A stretch of 53,278 bases of DNA from Deltaproteobacteria bacterium (GTDB taxonomy: Bacteria; Myxococcota_A; Polyangia; Haliangiales; Haliangiaceae). Of the stretch, positions 37,608 through 45,284 are shown one piece after another; the stretch's first letter is position 1; every line of letters starts with the position of its first letter. The position numbers were made by a program, and so were the translations under genes. The notes below the pieces were generated by a model. That model was given only the letters and a program-made list of their open reading frames with translations, was not told the DNA's origin and did not search any database. The stretch covers positions 1-53,278 of the forward strand of contig JACCRC010000158.1 in NCBI GenBank assembly GCA_013813765.1. Direction: 5' to 3'.

Positions 37608-38503
37608 CCGGCACCGGCAAGAAGCCAAACCCCACCACGTTCGTCGTCGGAGCCGGTCCTGTTGCGACCGCGCTCGCCGGCGCGCTGCGCCTCGGCGGCG
37701 TGCCCGTGCTCGGGCTGTGGGCGAGGAAGCCGGCGGCGGCGCGCGCGGCAGGATCGACCGCGGGTGTCGCAGCGTTCTCGTCGGCACCGCCCGATATCCT
37801 GCTCGAGTGCGGCGTCGTGATCCTCGCCGTGCGCGACGCGGTGATCGGCGAGGTCGCGCAGATGCTGCTCGGCACCGGCCTCATCAACAAGCGCCACGTG
37901 ATGCTCCACTGCGCCGGGGCGTCGTCGTCGGGCGAGGTGCTCGGCAACGTGCGCGATCAGATCGCCGGCGCGGGCACCATGCATCCGCTCTCGGCGATCG
38001 CCGATGGCAAGACGGCGATGCGCACGCTGAAGGGTACGGTGTTCGGCGTCGAGGGTGACGAGGTCGGCAAGGCCACTGCGAGCCGACTGGTCAGTGCGAT
38101 GGGCGGCGTCGTGCTCTCGCTCGATAGCGCGCAGATGGCGAGCTATCACGCGGCCGCCGCGCTCGCGTCGAACTACGTCGTCGCCGCGCTCGATGCCGCG
38201 GCCGCCGTGCTCGCGGCGAGCGGTGTCTCTCCAGACGATGCGGCGCGCGCACTCGTGCCTCTCGCCGAGGGAGCGCTGCGTAATGTTTCCGCACATGGGA
38301 CCACGGGCGGACTGACGGGGCCTATTCGACGTGGAGACGTCGAAACTGTTCAACGCCATCTCGATGCGCTGCGTGGACAACCCAACCTTGTCGAGATCTA
38401 TCGCGCGCTTGCACGGCGCGCCTGCGAGATCGCCGGACGGATCGACGGACGAGACGCACCGGATCGCGCGGCCCTCGACGCGATCCGCGCACTCCTACAG
38501 TAG
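37604..38503 (+). CDS. Rossmann-fold/DUF2520 oxidoreductase
   Basis: A 299-residue protein overlapping nadD by 4 bases. The N-terminal NAD(P)-binding motif is FVVGAGPVATALAGALRLGG (G16, G18). The middle carries HCAGASSSGEVLG and AGTMHPLSAIAD (about 125-140), and a helical DUF2520 domain follows (about 145-270: YHAAAALASNYVVAALDAAAAVL). The family resembles ketopantoate and pyrroline-carboxylate reductases and is often near panB/panC in other phyla, but no substrate is proven. The link with nadD could be simple supply of the cofactor. Confidence 0.85.
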   Translation: MTGTGKKPNPTTFVVGAGPVATALAGALRLGGVPVLGLWARKPAAARAAGSTAGVAAFSSAPPDILLECGVVILAVRDAVIGEVAQMLLGTGLINKRHVMLHCAGASSSGEVLGNVRDQIAGAGTMHPLSAIADGKTAMRTLKGTVFGVEGDEVGKATASRLVSAMGGVVLSLDSAQMASYHAAAALASNYVVAALDAAAAVLAASGVSPDDAARALVPLAEGALRNVSAHGTTGGLTGPIRRGDVETVQRHLDALRGQPNLVEIYRALARRACEIAGRIDGRDAPDRAALDAIRALLQ

Positions 38504-38543
38504 GGCTCGATCCGCCTCGTCGCGTCGGGTAGCATCGTTGTCG

Positions 38544-39104
38544 ATGCGAGCCACGCAACTGCTGTCTACTGTCGTCCTCGCGGTGTTCGCGTTCGTCGCC
38601 ACGGCCTCGGCCGGCGGCGGTAAGCGGGAGATCGTGAAGGACAAACCGAACCCTGCGTTCGCGGGCAAGATCATGCTCAGCGAAAAGCGGTTCCCCACCC
38701 AGGCGCCGAGCCTCGCCGCGTTCAACGCGAAGGTGCGCGCGCAGAGCAAGACGAGCTTCTACGAGGACAAGGAGAAGAAGGGCTGGAAGATCCAGGTCGC
38801 TGGCTTCCTGAAGGCCCCGCTCAACGACGTCGAGTACATGGTCAAGATCTACGAGGTCGGCCGCGGTCCGCAGCAGCTGATCGCCACGATCGAGCAGTAC
38901 ACCGACATGCGCGGTCAGACCTCGTTGATCACGAACATCCAGCTCGAGAAGAAGACGATCGGCGTGAACAAGCAATTGCTCATGACGATGGAGGCCAAGG
39001 GCCGCGTGCTCGCCTCGGGTCGCTTCAAGATTCTCGGCGAGGGCGAGAGGTTCAACGGCAAGGTGAACTTCTCCGAGGAAGAGGCCGCCGGCAAGGAAGA
39101 GTAG
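38544..39104 (+). CDS. Small exported protein, function unknown
   Basis: A 186-residue product with a Sec signal ending TASA-G (after residue 23). The mature part is a Lys-rich beta-type domain (WKIQVAGFLKAPLNDVEYMVKIYEVG, TSLITNIQLEKKTIGVNKQLLMTMEAKG) with a Glu-rich tail. It starts 40 bases after the DUF2520 gene and is convergent with the kinase gene 15 bases further on. It resembles short conserved periplasmic proteins of Myxococcota, but no named family is recognised. Confidence 0.6.
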   Translation: MRATQLLSTVVLAVFAFVATASAGGGKREIVKDKPNPAFAGKIMLSEKRFPTQAPSLAAFNAKVRAQSKTSFYEDKEKKGWKIQVAGFLKAPLNDVEYMVKIYEVGRGPQQLIATIEQYTDMRGQTSLITNIQLEKKTIGVNKQLLMTMEAKGRVLASGRFKILGEGERFNGKVNFSEEEAAGKEE

Positions 39105-39119
39105 GAGTCGCTTCCGCCT

Positions 39120-40730
39120 CTACTTGCTCACGACGTCGACGTCGATCATGAAGACCGAAGCGGCCTCCGGCGGGAACACCCGCACGACGTAGCGCCCCGG
39201 TACCGGGAAGATGTGGCGGAAGGCGTACTTGCCCTTCGACTTCTTCGCCGGCGAGGCGGTCATGCCCGTGGCCGCACCGTGTGGATCCTCGACCGTGATC
39301 ACGACGTGATCCGCCTCGAGCGGCCCGCCGATCGGATTCCACAGCTCGATGACAGTACTCACGGGCGTGCCGGCGACGATCGGATCGTGGAGCGTCACCC
39401 GCGTGGTCAGCTCGCCGTCGTCGGCGACCACGGTGCGGTGACCCGTGGCCACGCTCGGCTGCGTGGGATCGACCGAATCCGTCGAATCGTCCCCGCCTGA
39501 CTCGCCGCCGGCGATCGCGACATTCGCGTTGCGGGAGAGCTTGAACGCGGCGAGACCCACGACGCCAAGCACGACCACGGCGGCGCCGCCGAGCACGATC
39601 CACCGCGAGGCACGCTGGCGCCGCGGCGCGGGGAGCTCGTCAAGGGTCGGCTGCGCGGTCCTGCGCTTTGCCCGTGGGGCGCGGTGCGTGGCGTCAGGCG
39701 TGCGCGAGCCGCGCTCGAGCCTGGATAGCGCTTCGTCGATCAGCTCGACGAGCTCGTCGGCGCTGCGCGGCCGGTCCTCTGGCTTCTTCGCCATCAGGTG
39801 CACGCACAGGTTGTCGATCGCCTCGGGCAGCTCCGGGTTGCGGTCGCTCGGCGCGGGGATCGGGCGACCGAGGTGCGCGAGCAACACCTCGAAGCCGGAG
39901 CCCTCGAACGGCGGCTTGCTGGTGACGAGCTCGAACAGGATGCAGCCGAGCGCGTAGAGATCCGCGCGGTGATCCACGACCTCGCCATGCGCCTGCTCGG
40001 GGGACATGTAGTGCGGGGTGCCGATGAGCCCGCCCGAGGTGAGGCGCGTCGCGTCCGCATTGCCGGGCTTGCAGACGGCGATGCCGAAATCGACGAGGGT
40101 GATCCGATCGTCGCCGTTCCGGTCGCGGCGCCACACGATGTTCGTCGGCTTGAGATCGCGATGCACGACATCGGTCGCATGGGTCTCCGACAGCGCGCTC
40201 GCGATCAGGCGCGCGATCTTCAGCGCGCGGAGCGGCGGCACGGGGCCGGTCTCGAGGATCCGATCGAGCGGCTCGCCGTCGATCAGCTGCATCGCGAGGT
40301 ACGGACGGCCATCCGCGATCTCGCCGACTGCGTAGATCGCGACGACGCCGGGATGTGTGACCCGCGCGGCCGCACGAGCCTCGCGCGCGAACCGCTTCGC
40401 CATCACTGGATCCGAGGCGATCTCCGCGGTGGGGACCTTGATCGCGACCGGTCGATCGAGTCCGAGCTGACGGCCGCGGTATACGGTGCCGAACGAGCCG
40501 CCGCCGAGGATGGCCTCGACCACGAAGCCATCGATGGTCTTGCCGACCAGGCTCTTGCGCGCGGTCTCGGCGAGCGAGCTAGCCTCGGACGTCTCGGGGA
40601 GCACCGAGGTGACTGCAGCCGGCGCGAGGAGCGAGGTCGCCGCGGTGTCATCCACGAGCACGGCACCGCACTCGGGGCAGAATCGCCCCGACTCGTCGGT
40701 GTTGGTCGCGCACGCGGTGCACACGCGCAT
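39120..40730 (-). CDS. Membrane Ser/Thr protein kinase with N-terminal zinc ribbon
   Basis: A 536-residue protein; ATG 40730 is chosen because it gives a zinc ribbon at the very N-terminus (C4, C7, C18, C21) and longer versions are unlike any domain. The Hanks-type kinase domain is at about 68-335: GGGSFG, Lys98 in VAIKVP, HRDLKPTN (HRD at 190-192), DFG at 214-216 and MSPEQ. All catalytic residues are present. One membrane helix at about 377-397 leads to an extracytoplasmic beta-sandwich-like domain (about 430-536) that could sense a ligand. It diverges from a FadL-like porin gene with only 24 bases between start codons, so their promoters must overlap the coding regions or be very compact. 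Confidence 0.95.
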   Translation of the reverse strand: MRVCTACATNTDESGRFCPECGAVLVDDTAATSLLAPAAVTSVLPETSEASSLAETARKSLVGKTIDGFVVEAILGGGSFGTVYRGRQLGLDRPVAIKVPTAEIASDPVMAKRFAREARAAARVTHPGVVAIYAVGEIADGRPYLAMQLIDGEPLDRILETGPVPPLRALKIARLIASALSETHATDVVHRDLKPTNIVWRRDRNGDDRITLVDFGIAVCKPGNADATRLTSGGLIGTPHYMSPEQAHGEVVDHRADLYALGCILFELVTSKPPFEGSGFEVLLAHLGRPIPAPSDRNPELPEAIDNLCVHLMAKKPEDRPRSADELVELIDEALSRLERGSRTPDATHRAPRAKRRTAQPTLDELPAPRRQRASRWIVLGGAAVVVLGVVGLAAFKLSRNANVAIAGGESGGDDSTDSVDPTQPSVATGHRTVVADDGELTTRVTLHDPIVAGTPVSTVIELWNPIGGPLEADHVVITVEDPHGAATGMTASPAKKSKGKYAFRHIFPVPGRYVVRVFPPEAASVFMIDVDVVSK

Positions 40731-40754
40731 CCGGACAAGGTAGCAGTCAGCGGT

Positions 40755-42065
40755 ATGCTCGGCCTCGTGATCCGCACCGTGTTGGCCGCGATCGTCCTCA
40801 CGGCATCGACCGCGAGCGCCGGTGGGCTGCATCTTCCGTTACGTGGCGTACGGAGTCTGGAGCGGGCGGGGGCGCTCGTCGCCGGCGCGGAGGATGCCGA
40901 CAGCCTGTGGCAGAACCCTGCCGGGCTCGGGCACCTCCGCGGCGACGGCAAGCGCGCGCTCCTGTTCGACGCGGCGTACGTCTATCAGACGGTCGACTAC
41001 GTCGCGTTGGACGGAGCGACGGCCTCGAATCTTCAACCCGGCCATGGCATTCCCACGCTCGCCGGCGCGCTCGGTATCGGCGAGCGGCTCGTGATTGCCG
41101 GCGGGATGACCGCGCCCTATGACAGTGTCCATCGCTATTCCACCGAGGACACCACCGGCTCGATGACGTTCGTGATCACCGCGGGCGCCGCATATGCCGT
41201 CAACGATCAGCTGCGGATCGGCGCGACGCTGCAGAACCACGTCACACGCCTCTCGCACGTCCTGACGACGACCGCGTGCACCACGGCGGTCTGCGATCCC
41301 ACCGACGCATCGCTCGCGATGCGACTCGCCGTCACGCAGAGCGATTACCTCGCGCCGGCGGGCTCGATCGGTATCCAGTACAACCCGACGCCGGCGGTCG
41401 CGCTCGGCGCCACGATCCAGAGCCCGGTTCGTGTCTCCGGGACCGGAACGCTCGCGGTGCAGATACCGACCGCGATGATGTTCTCGTCGGCGAGCGTGCG
41501 CGGCGACGCCGCTTCCCTCTCGTACACGCTGCCGCCGATGGTGCGCGCCGGCGTCGAGGTCCGGCCGCGCGCGGACCTCCGGATCGAGGTCGCGCTCGAC
41601 ATCGAGCTGTGGGGGATCCCCGACGCGATCACGATCGCACCCGACGGCGTGGCGATCGAGAACGTCACGGGCGGTCCGTATCCGCTCGCCGAGATCTCGA
41701 TCGCGCGACACGGCAAGACATCGTTCGCGCCCTCGATCGGCATCGAGTGGCACCCGCGCTACATGATGTTCGGCGCGGGCTACGCGTACGAGACATCGGC
41801 CACGCCCGCCGGCGATGTCTCGCTGCTGTCCGTCGACAGCGCGAAGCACATCATCGGCTTCGGCGGCGGCTACGAGGCGGAAGGCTGGCAGATCGGCGCG
41901 GCCGTGGGCGTCGCGTTGCTGGCGGATGTCGACGTCTCGGTGAGCGACGCCGCTGTCCTCCAGCAGGCGCCGCTACGCGACCCGCCAACCACCGTGCCGA
42001 TCAATGCCGGCCGGTACGAAAGTATGTTCATCGTCGGCGGCCTGAGAGCCGCTCGGCGATTCTGA
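40755..42065 (+). CDS. FadL/OmpP1-like outer-membrane transport protein
   Basis: A 436-residue protein from ATG 40755 (GTG 40767 is an alternative). A signal peptide ends ASTASA-G. The FadL hallmark is present at about residues 45-65 (AGAEDADSLWQNPAGLGHL), followed by alternating strands up to the C-terminal Phe (GLRAARRF). The family makes a 14-strand barrel that imports hydrophobic compounds. A pair of Cys near 175-180 probably forms a disulfide. It could supply fatty acids or hydrocarbons to enzymes such as the GMC oxidoreductase, but that link is only a guess. It is convergent with the TetR regulator, with a single base between stop codons. Confidence 0.82.
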   Translation: MLGLVIRTVLAAIVLTASTASAGGLHLPLRGVRSLERAGALVAGAEDADSLWQNPAGLGHLRGDGKRALLFDAAYVYQTVDYVALDGATASNLQPGHGIPTLAGALGIGERLVIAGGMTAPYDSVHRYSTEDTTGSMTFVITAGAAYAVNDQLRIGATLQNHVTRLSHVLTTTACTTAVCDPTDASLAMRLAVTQSDYLAPAGSIGIQYNPTPAVALGATIQSPVRVSGTGTLAVQIPTAMMFSSASVRGDAASLSYTLPPMVRAGVEVRPRADLRIEVALDIELWGIPDAITIAPDGVAIENVTGGPYPLAEISIARHGKTSFAPSIGIEWHPRYMMFGAGYAYETSATPAGDVSLLSVDSAKHIIGFGGGYEAEGWQIGAAVGVALLADVDVSVSDAAVLQQAPLRDPPTTVPINAGRYESMFIVGGLRAARRF

Positions 42066-42066
42066 T

Positions 42067-42723
42067 TCAGGCGACAGCGCGCAGCGTCGCAGCAGCCTGC
42101 GGCGCGAGCGCGGTCTCGATCAGGGCCAGCGCGCGGTCGGTGCGCACGTTCAGCGCCTCGGTCGCGAGACCCAGGTTCGTGTGCATCTCGGCGGCGTCGA
42201 GGCTACCGAGCAGCGCGCTCCAGGCGAGGTCCGCGATCTCGCGGGCGTTCACCTGGCGGTAGATGCCGGCGTGAATGCCGTCGGCAACGCACGCTCCGAT
42301 GTGGTCCTGGATCCGGCCGATGCCGGCCTGGACCGCCGCCACGACCTCGTCGGACAGCTGCGGGCGAACCGCGGGCTGCGCGAGCAGGCGGAGGATGCGC
42401 GGGCCTTCCGCGTCTCGCTCCGCCCACGTCACGAGGATCTTCCACGTGTCCCGAAGGCGCTTGCTGACCTCGACCTGTTCGCGGACCTGTCCCATCTCGA
42501 CGTCGAACACCGTCAGGGTGTCCTCGACGAGGGAGACGTACAGGTCCTCCTTCGAACGGAAGTAGAGGTAGATGGCGCCGACGGACAGCTGGGCAGCGCG
42601 AGCGATCAACTCGATGGATGCGCCGGCGTAACCGCGCTCCGAGAAGACCGTGCGAGCGGCCTCCTGGATGCGACGGCGGCGGGCCTGGCGCTCCTGGGCC
42701 TTGCGTTCTTGAGCGTTCGTCAT
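42067..42723 (-). CDS. TetR/AcrR-family transcriptional regulator
   Basis: A 218-residue protein. The TetR helix-turn-helix is at about residues 17-65 (RIQEAARTVFSERGYAGASIELIARAAQLSVGAIYLYFRSKEDLY). The remaining residues form the variable ligand-binding helical domain. A large inverted repeat 12 bases upstream of its start (42735-42766) is the likely operator, suggesting autoregulation and perhaps control of the divergent VWA gene. Its convergent neighbour is a FadL-like porin; repressors beside such genes often answer to lipids or hydrophobic drugs, which is inference. Confidence 0.93.
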   Translation of the reverse strand: MTNAQERKAQERQARRRRIQEAARTVFSERGYAGASIELIARAAQLSVGAIYLYFRSKEDLYVSLVEDTLTVFDVEMGQVREQVEVSKRLRDTWKILVTWAERDAEGPRILRLLAQPAVRPQLSDEVVAAVQAGIGRIQDHIGACVADGIHAGIYRQVNAREIADLAWSALLGSLDAAEMHTNLGLATEALNVRTDRALALIETALAPQAAATLRAVA

Positions 42724-42734
42724 GGGGGCGATGT

Positions 42735-42766
42735 AACGTCTATGACGCGCCTCGTCAAGAGACGTT
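42735..42766. promoter_or_regulatory. Inverted repeat, likely TetR operator
   Basis: AACGTCT-a-TGACG (42735-42747) faces CGTCA-ag-AGACGTT (42753-42766) around a 5-base centre. Arms match at 12 positions, with only a one/two-base mismatch bulge. It sits 12 bases from the start of the TetR gene, the classic place for an autoregulatory operator. A separate 8-base inverted pair, ATGTAACG (42731-42738) and CGTTACAT (42800-42807), may mark a second site. Confidence 0.65.
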
Positions 42767-42824
42767 TTGTAGCAGGCGATTACCGCATAGATTCCGTCGC
42801 GTTACATAGCGATACCCCAGCGCG

Positions 42825-42830
42825 TATATT
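42825..42830 (+). promoter_or_regulatory. Candidate -10 element of the VWA gene
   Basis: TATATT (five of six matches) lies in an AT-rich patch; the sequence 17 bases upstream (TTACAT) matches the -35 consensus poorly. The start would be near 42837, leaving a leader of about 92 bases. Confidence 0.3.
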
Positions 42831-42850
42831 ACTGTATTCCTTGGCTTTCC

Positions 42851-42892
42851 AAAGCTGACTCACGTTTCACCTTTAAGCAGCTTCAGCTTTTT
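42851..42892 (+). terminator. Possible leader hairpin/attenuator before the VWA gene
   Basis: AAAGCTGA (42851-42858) is the exact complement of TCAGCTTT (42883-42890), and the second arm runs into five T (42888-42892). The loop is long (24 bases), so stability is uncertain. The upstream TTGG/CCAA pair (42841-42852) would compete for the first arm. If real it would halt transcription before the ATG at 42929. Confidence 0.3.
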
Positions 42893-42928
42893 GGGGATCC
42901 GAATTCGTTCTCGAGCGTCCTAGAGACG

Positions 42929-44293
42929 ATGACCCCGAACGCCCCGAACCAGGCGCATCGCGTCCGTACGACCTTCGTACTTGGCGCTGCCGGCGCGACC
43001 GTGATCGCGGCTCTCCTCTTGACCGGCCGGACGGCTGTGCGGACCGCCGAGCCTGTCGCCGCGAGCGACGACGGCATCGCGCTGACGGCGAAGTTCACCT
43101 CGACGAAGCTGCTCTCGACCCAGGTCGAGCAGTTCATCGCCGTCTCGATCACCACGCCAGGCGCGACGAGCCAGGTACGGCCGCCGCTCTCGGTCGCGGT
43201 CGTGATCGATCGCTCGGGCTCGATGTCCGGCGAGCCGATGGAGAACGCGAAGGCGGCCGCGGCCCGCCTCGTCGGCGAGCTCGGCCCCGACGATGCGTTC
43301 ACGGTCGTCACGTACTCGTCGGGCGACGAGGTCGTGTACCCGATGAACCGCGCCACCGCAGAGCACAAGGCCGCGGCGCGCAGTGCGATCAACCGCATCT
43401 ACGACGACGGCGGCACGTGCATCTCGTGCGGCCTCACCCGCGGTGCGGGCGAGCTCGCGCGCTCGCCGATCAGCGGCGGCCTCCAGCGCATCGTGCTCAT
43501 CTCCGACGGTCAGGCGAACGAGGGCATCTACGACCGCAGCGAGCTGGCGCAGCTCGCGGCGAACACCGCGGCGCGCGGCGTGTCCATCACCGCGCTCGGC
43601 GTCGGCCTCGACTTCGACGAGGTCACGATGCAGCGGATCGCCGAGGTCGGCCGAGGCCGCTACTACTTCGTCGAGGACACCGCGCAGCTCGCGCAGATGT
43701 TCTCGCGCGAGCTCGGGGGCCTCGCCGATACGGTCGCCGCCGATGTTCGACTGCTCGTCGATGGCGGCCCGGGCGTGAAGATCGTCTCCGCGATCGGATA
43801 CCCGATGGAGCAGCAGGGCGACTGGACGATCGTCTCGATTCCGGACCTCCGCGCCGGCGAGACCCGCAAGGTCGTGCTCCGCGTGACGTCGACGTCGGAC
43901 TCGCTCGCGGTCGGCAACGTCCAGCTCGGCTGGCGCCGCGTCTCGGACGGCTCGAGCCGCCGCGCGACCGCCGTGGCAGAGGCCGAGATCGTCGACAATC
44001 AGGCGGAGGTCATCGCGAACATCGATCGCGGTGCGATGCAGGCCGTCGAGGAGGCGCTGTCTTCCGAGGCGCTCGACCGCGCGACCACCGTGTACGAGTC
44101 GCAGGGCTACGACGCCGCGAAGCGCGTCCTGCAGGAGCGCGTCGACCAGATGAACCAGAACGCGTACGTGCCGGCGGCGGCCCGCGCGCGCATCGAGGCG
44201 GCGACCACCGAGGCCGCCGACAGCTTCCGCGCCGAGCCCGCCGCGAAGGCGAAGAAGGTGTCGCGCGTGAAGGCCTACGAGCTCGCGCAGTAA
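42929..44293 (+). CDS. von Willebrand factor A domain protein
   Basis: A 454-residue protein. One membrane helix or signal anchor lies at about 14-32 (TTFVLGAAGATVIAALLLTG). The VWA domain is at about 86-270, with a perfect MIDAS motif D94-x-S-G-S in VIDRSGSMSGEP and the later Thr/Asp (GGTCISCGL, ISDGQANEG). The rest (about 270-410) is a beta-rich domain (DVRLLVDGGPGVKIVSAIGYPM) and the C-terminus is helical and Ala/Lys-rich. It is likely an anchored periplasmic or surface metal-dependent binding protein. A CISC pair (151-154) may form a disulfide. Its leader is unusually AT-rich for this DNA, and its TAA stop starts a long inverted repeat. Confidence 0.88.
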   Translation: MTPNAPNQAHRVRTTFVLGAAGATVIAALLLTGRTAVRTAEPVAASDDGIALTAKFTSTKLLSTQVEQFIAVSITTPGATSQVRPPLSVAVVIDRSGSMSGEPMENAKAAAARLVGELGPDDAFTVVTYSSGDEVVYPMNRATAEHKAAARSAINRIYDDGGTCISCGLTRGAGELARSPISGGLQRIVLISDGQANEGIYDRSELAQLAANTAARGVSITALGVGLDFDEVTMQRIAEVGRGRYYFVEDTAQLAQMFSRELGGLADTVAADVRLLVDGGPGVKIVSAIGYPMEQQGDWTIVSIPDLRAGETRKVVLRVTSTSDSLAVGNVQLGWRRVSDGSSRRATAVAEAEIVDNQAEVIANIDRGAMQAVEEALSSEALDRATTVYESQGYDAAKRVLQERVDQMNQNAYVPAAARARIEAATTEAADSFRAEPAAKAKKVSRVKAYELAQ

Positions 44294-44343
44294 GAATTCC
44301 GTATTCCCTGTTCCAACCGGGAACCGGAATTCAGAATTCTTAC
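44290..44343. terminator. Long inverted repeat between convergent genes, spanning both stop codons
   Basis: GTAAGAATTC (44290-44299) is exactly complementary to GAATTCTTAC (44334-44343). Inner arms ATTCC/GGAAT and GTTCC/GGAAC continue the hairpin. The TAA of the VWA gene and the TAA of the opposite gene lie in the two outer arms. Inside, RTTCCNN heptamers (ATTCCGT, ATTCCCT, GTTCCAA) follow one another. It is probably a bidirectional terminator derived from a short intergenic repeat. Confidence 0.65.
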
Positions 44344-45128
44344 GGAGCGAGATCCGCGAAGCTGACCTGCAGCTCGCGCGTGATCAGCACCGCGGTCTGC
44401 GGCGGCACGTCCTCGAAGCCGTCCTTCGGATCGCCATCGCCGCCCGAGAGGGCGAGGTAGCCGCGGAACGAGTCGTCGCGCTCGCCGCGCTCGCCCGTGA
44501 CCGTCAACCGGCGCAGGCGCAGTGGCTCGTCGAGGTGCGCGAGCACCATCGAGCGGCCGTTCGTGAGCGCGACGTTGCCGAGCTTCACCGTATCGACCGA
44601 CCCGATGCGTGCGAGCTCGGCCTTGACGAGCTTCAGCGTGGCGGAGAGCGCGCGGCGCTGCGCGGCCGGTGAGAGGTTCGCATCGTCGATGTTGCCCTCG
44701 TCGTGCAGCATCGCGAGGAAGACGTGGAAGATCAGCTCCGCGGGCGTGCGGCCCTTCAGGTTGCGGCGCAGGTACTCCGGGATGTGCTCGAGCAGGCGCA
44801 GTGCGCTGCCATCGAGGGCAGGGGACATGGTCTGCGCGTACATCCAGCGGCGGAACCGGAACGGCGGCGTGCTGTCCGTGCCGGAGAAGCCGTCATCACC
44901 GACGGCCTGCGCGATCGCGCAGTCGGTCCGGATCTCGAGGAGTGGTGAAGCGAGGTCGACGGGCGCGCCGCTCGACTTCGGCGTACGGACGAGCAGGACG
45001 TCGCCGCCCTGCACGTAGCCCAGGCCCCATCGATTCACCGGCGGCTGGGCGACCAGCGCAGCGCGCACGGGTTCCAGCGCGGCGGTCAGCCGCTGGGGTT
45101 GGTTGCACATGCATGCGAAGAGCTTCAT
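44340..45128 (-). CDS. Degenerate class II glutamine amidotransferase-like protein
   Basis: A 262-residue protein. The pattern of YafJ-type class II amidotransferases is visible (WGLGY at 34-38, SPLLEIRTDCAIAQAV at 61-76, STPPFRFRRWMYAQTM at 86-101), but the catalytic features are missing: no Cys at position 2 (MKLFACMC), AHVR replaced by AQAV, NTHPF by STPPF, and FAHNG by YAQTM. An internal ATG at codon 7 (45110) would place a Cys at position 2, but it removes a conserved strand and does not restore the other residues. It is probably a pseudoenzyme that keeps the fold, perhaps for binding. A promoter candidate lies at 45232-45260. Confidence 0.65.
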   Translation of the reverse strand: MKLFACMCNQPQRLTAALEPVRAALVAQPPVNRWGLGYVQGGDVLLVRTPKSSGAPVDLASPLLEIRTDCAIAQAVGDDGFSGTDSTPPFRFRRWMYAQTMSPALDGSALRLLEHIPEYLRRNLKGRTPAELIFHVFLAMLHDEGNIDDANLSPAAQRRALSATLKLVKAELARIGSVDTVKLGNVALTNGRSMVLAHLDEPLRLRRLTVTGERGERDDSFRGYLALSGGDGDPKDGFEDVPPQTAVLITRELQVSFADLAP

Positions 45129-45231
45129 GGGTGAGACTCCGCAGCGGCCGGACGAGAACCGTCCCTGTCGCGCTGCCGACGGTCATCGATCGTCAAGGAA
45201 CACGCCTCCACACCCGCCACGAACAGGTACG

Positions 45232-45260
45232 AGTATACGGCTCCCCTGTGATCGCGCCAA
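45232..45260 (-). promoter_or_regulatory. Candidate sigma-70-type promoter for the amidotransferase-like gene
   Basis: On the minus strand TTGGCG (45260-45255), a 17-base spacer and TATACT (45237-45232, five of six matches). The start would be near 45225, with a leader of about 97 bases to the ATG at 45128. The 45129-45284 gap holds no gene. Confidence 0.5.
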
Positions 45261-45284
45261 TCTCGGTGTTGATAGCGGTGCAGA

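Noticed and set aside
42724-42928. Search for tRNA or small RNA gene in the AT-rich gap
   Set aside because: No cloverleaf or CCA-type end; the features fit regulatory sites better.
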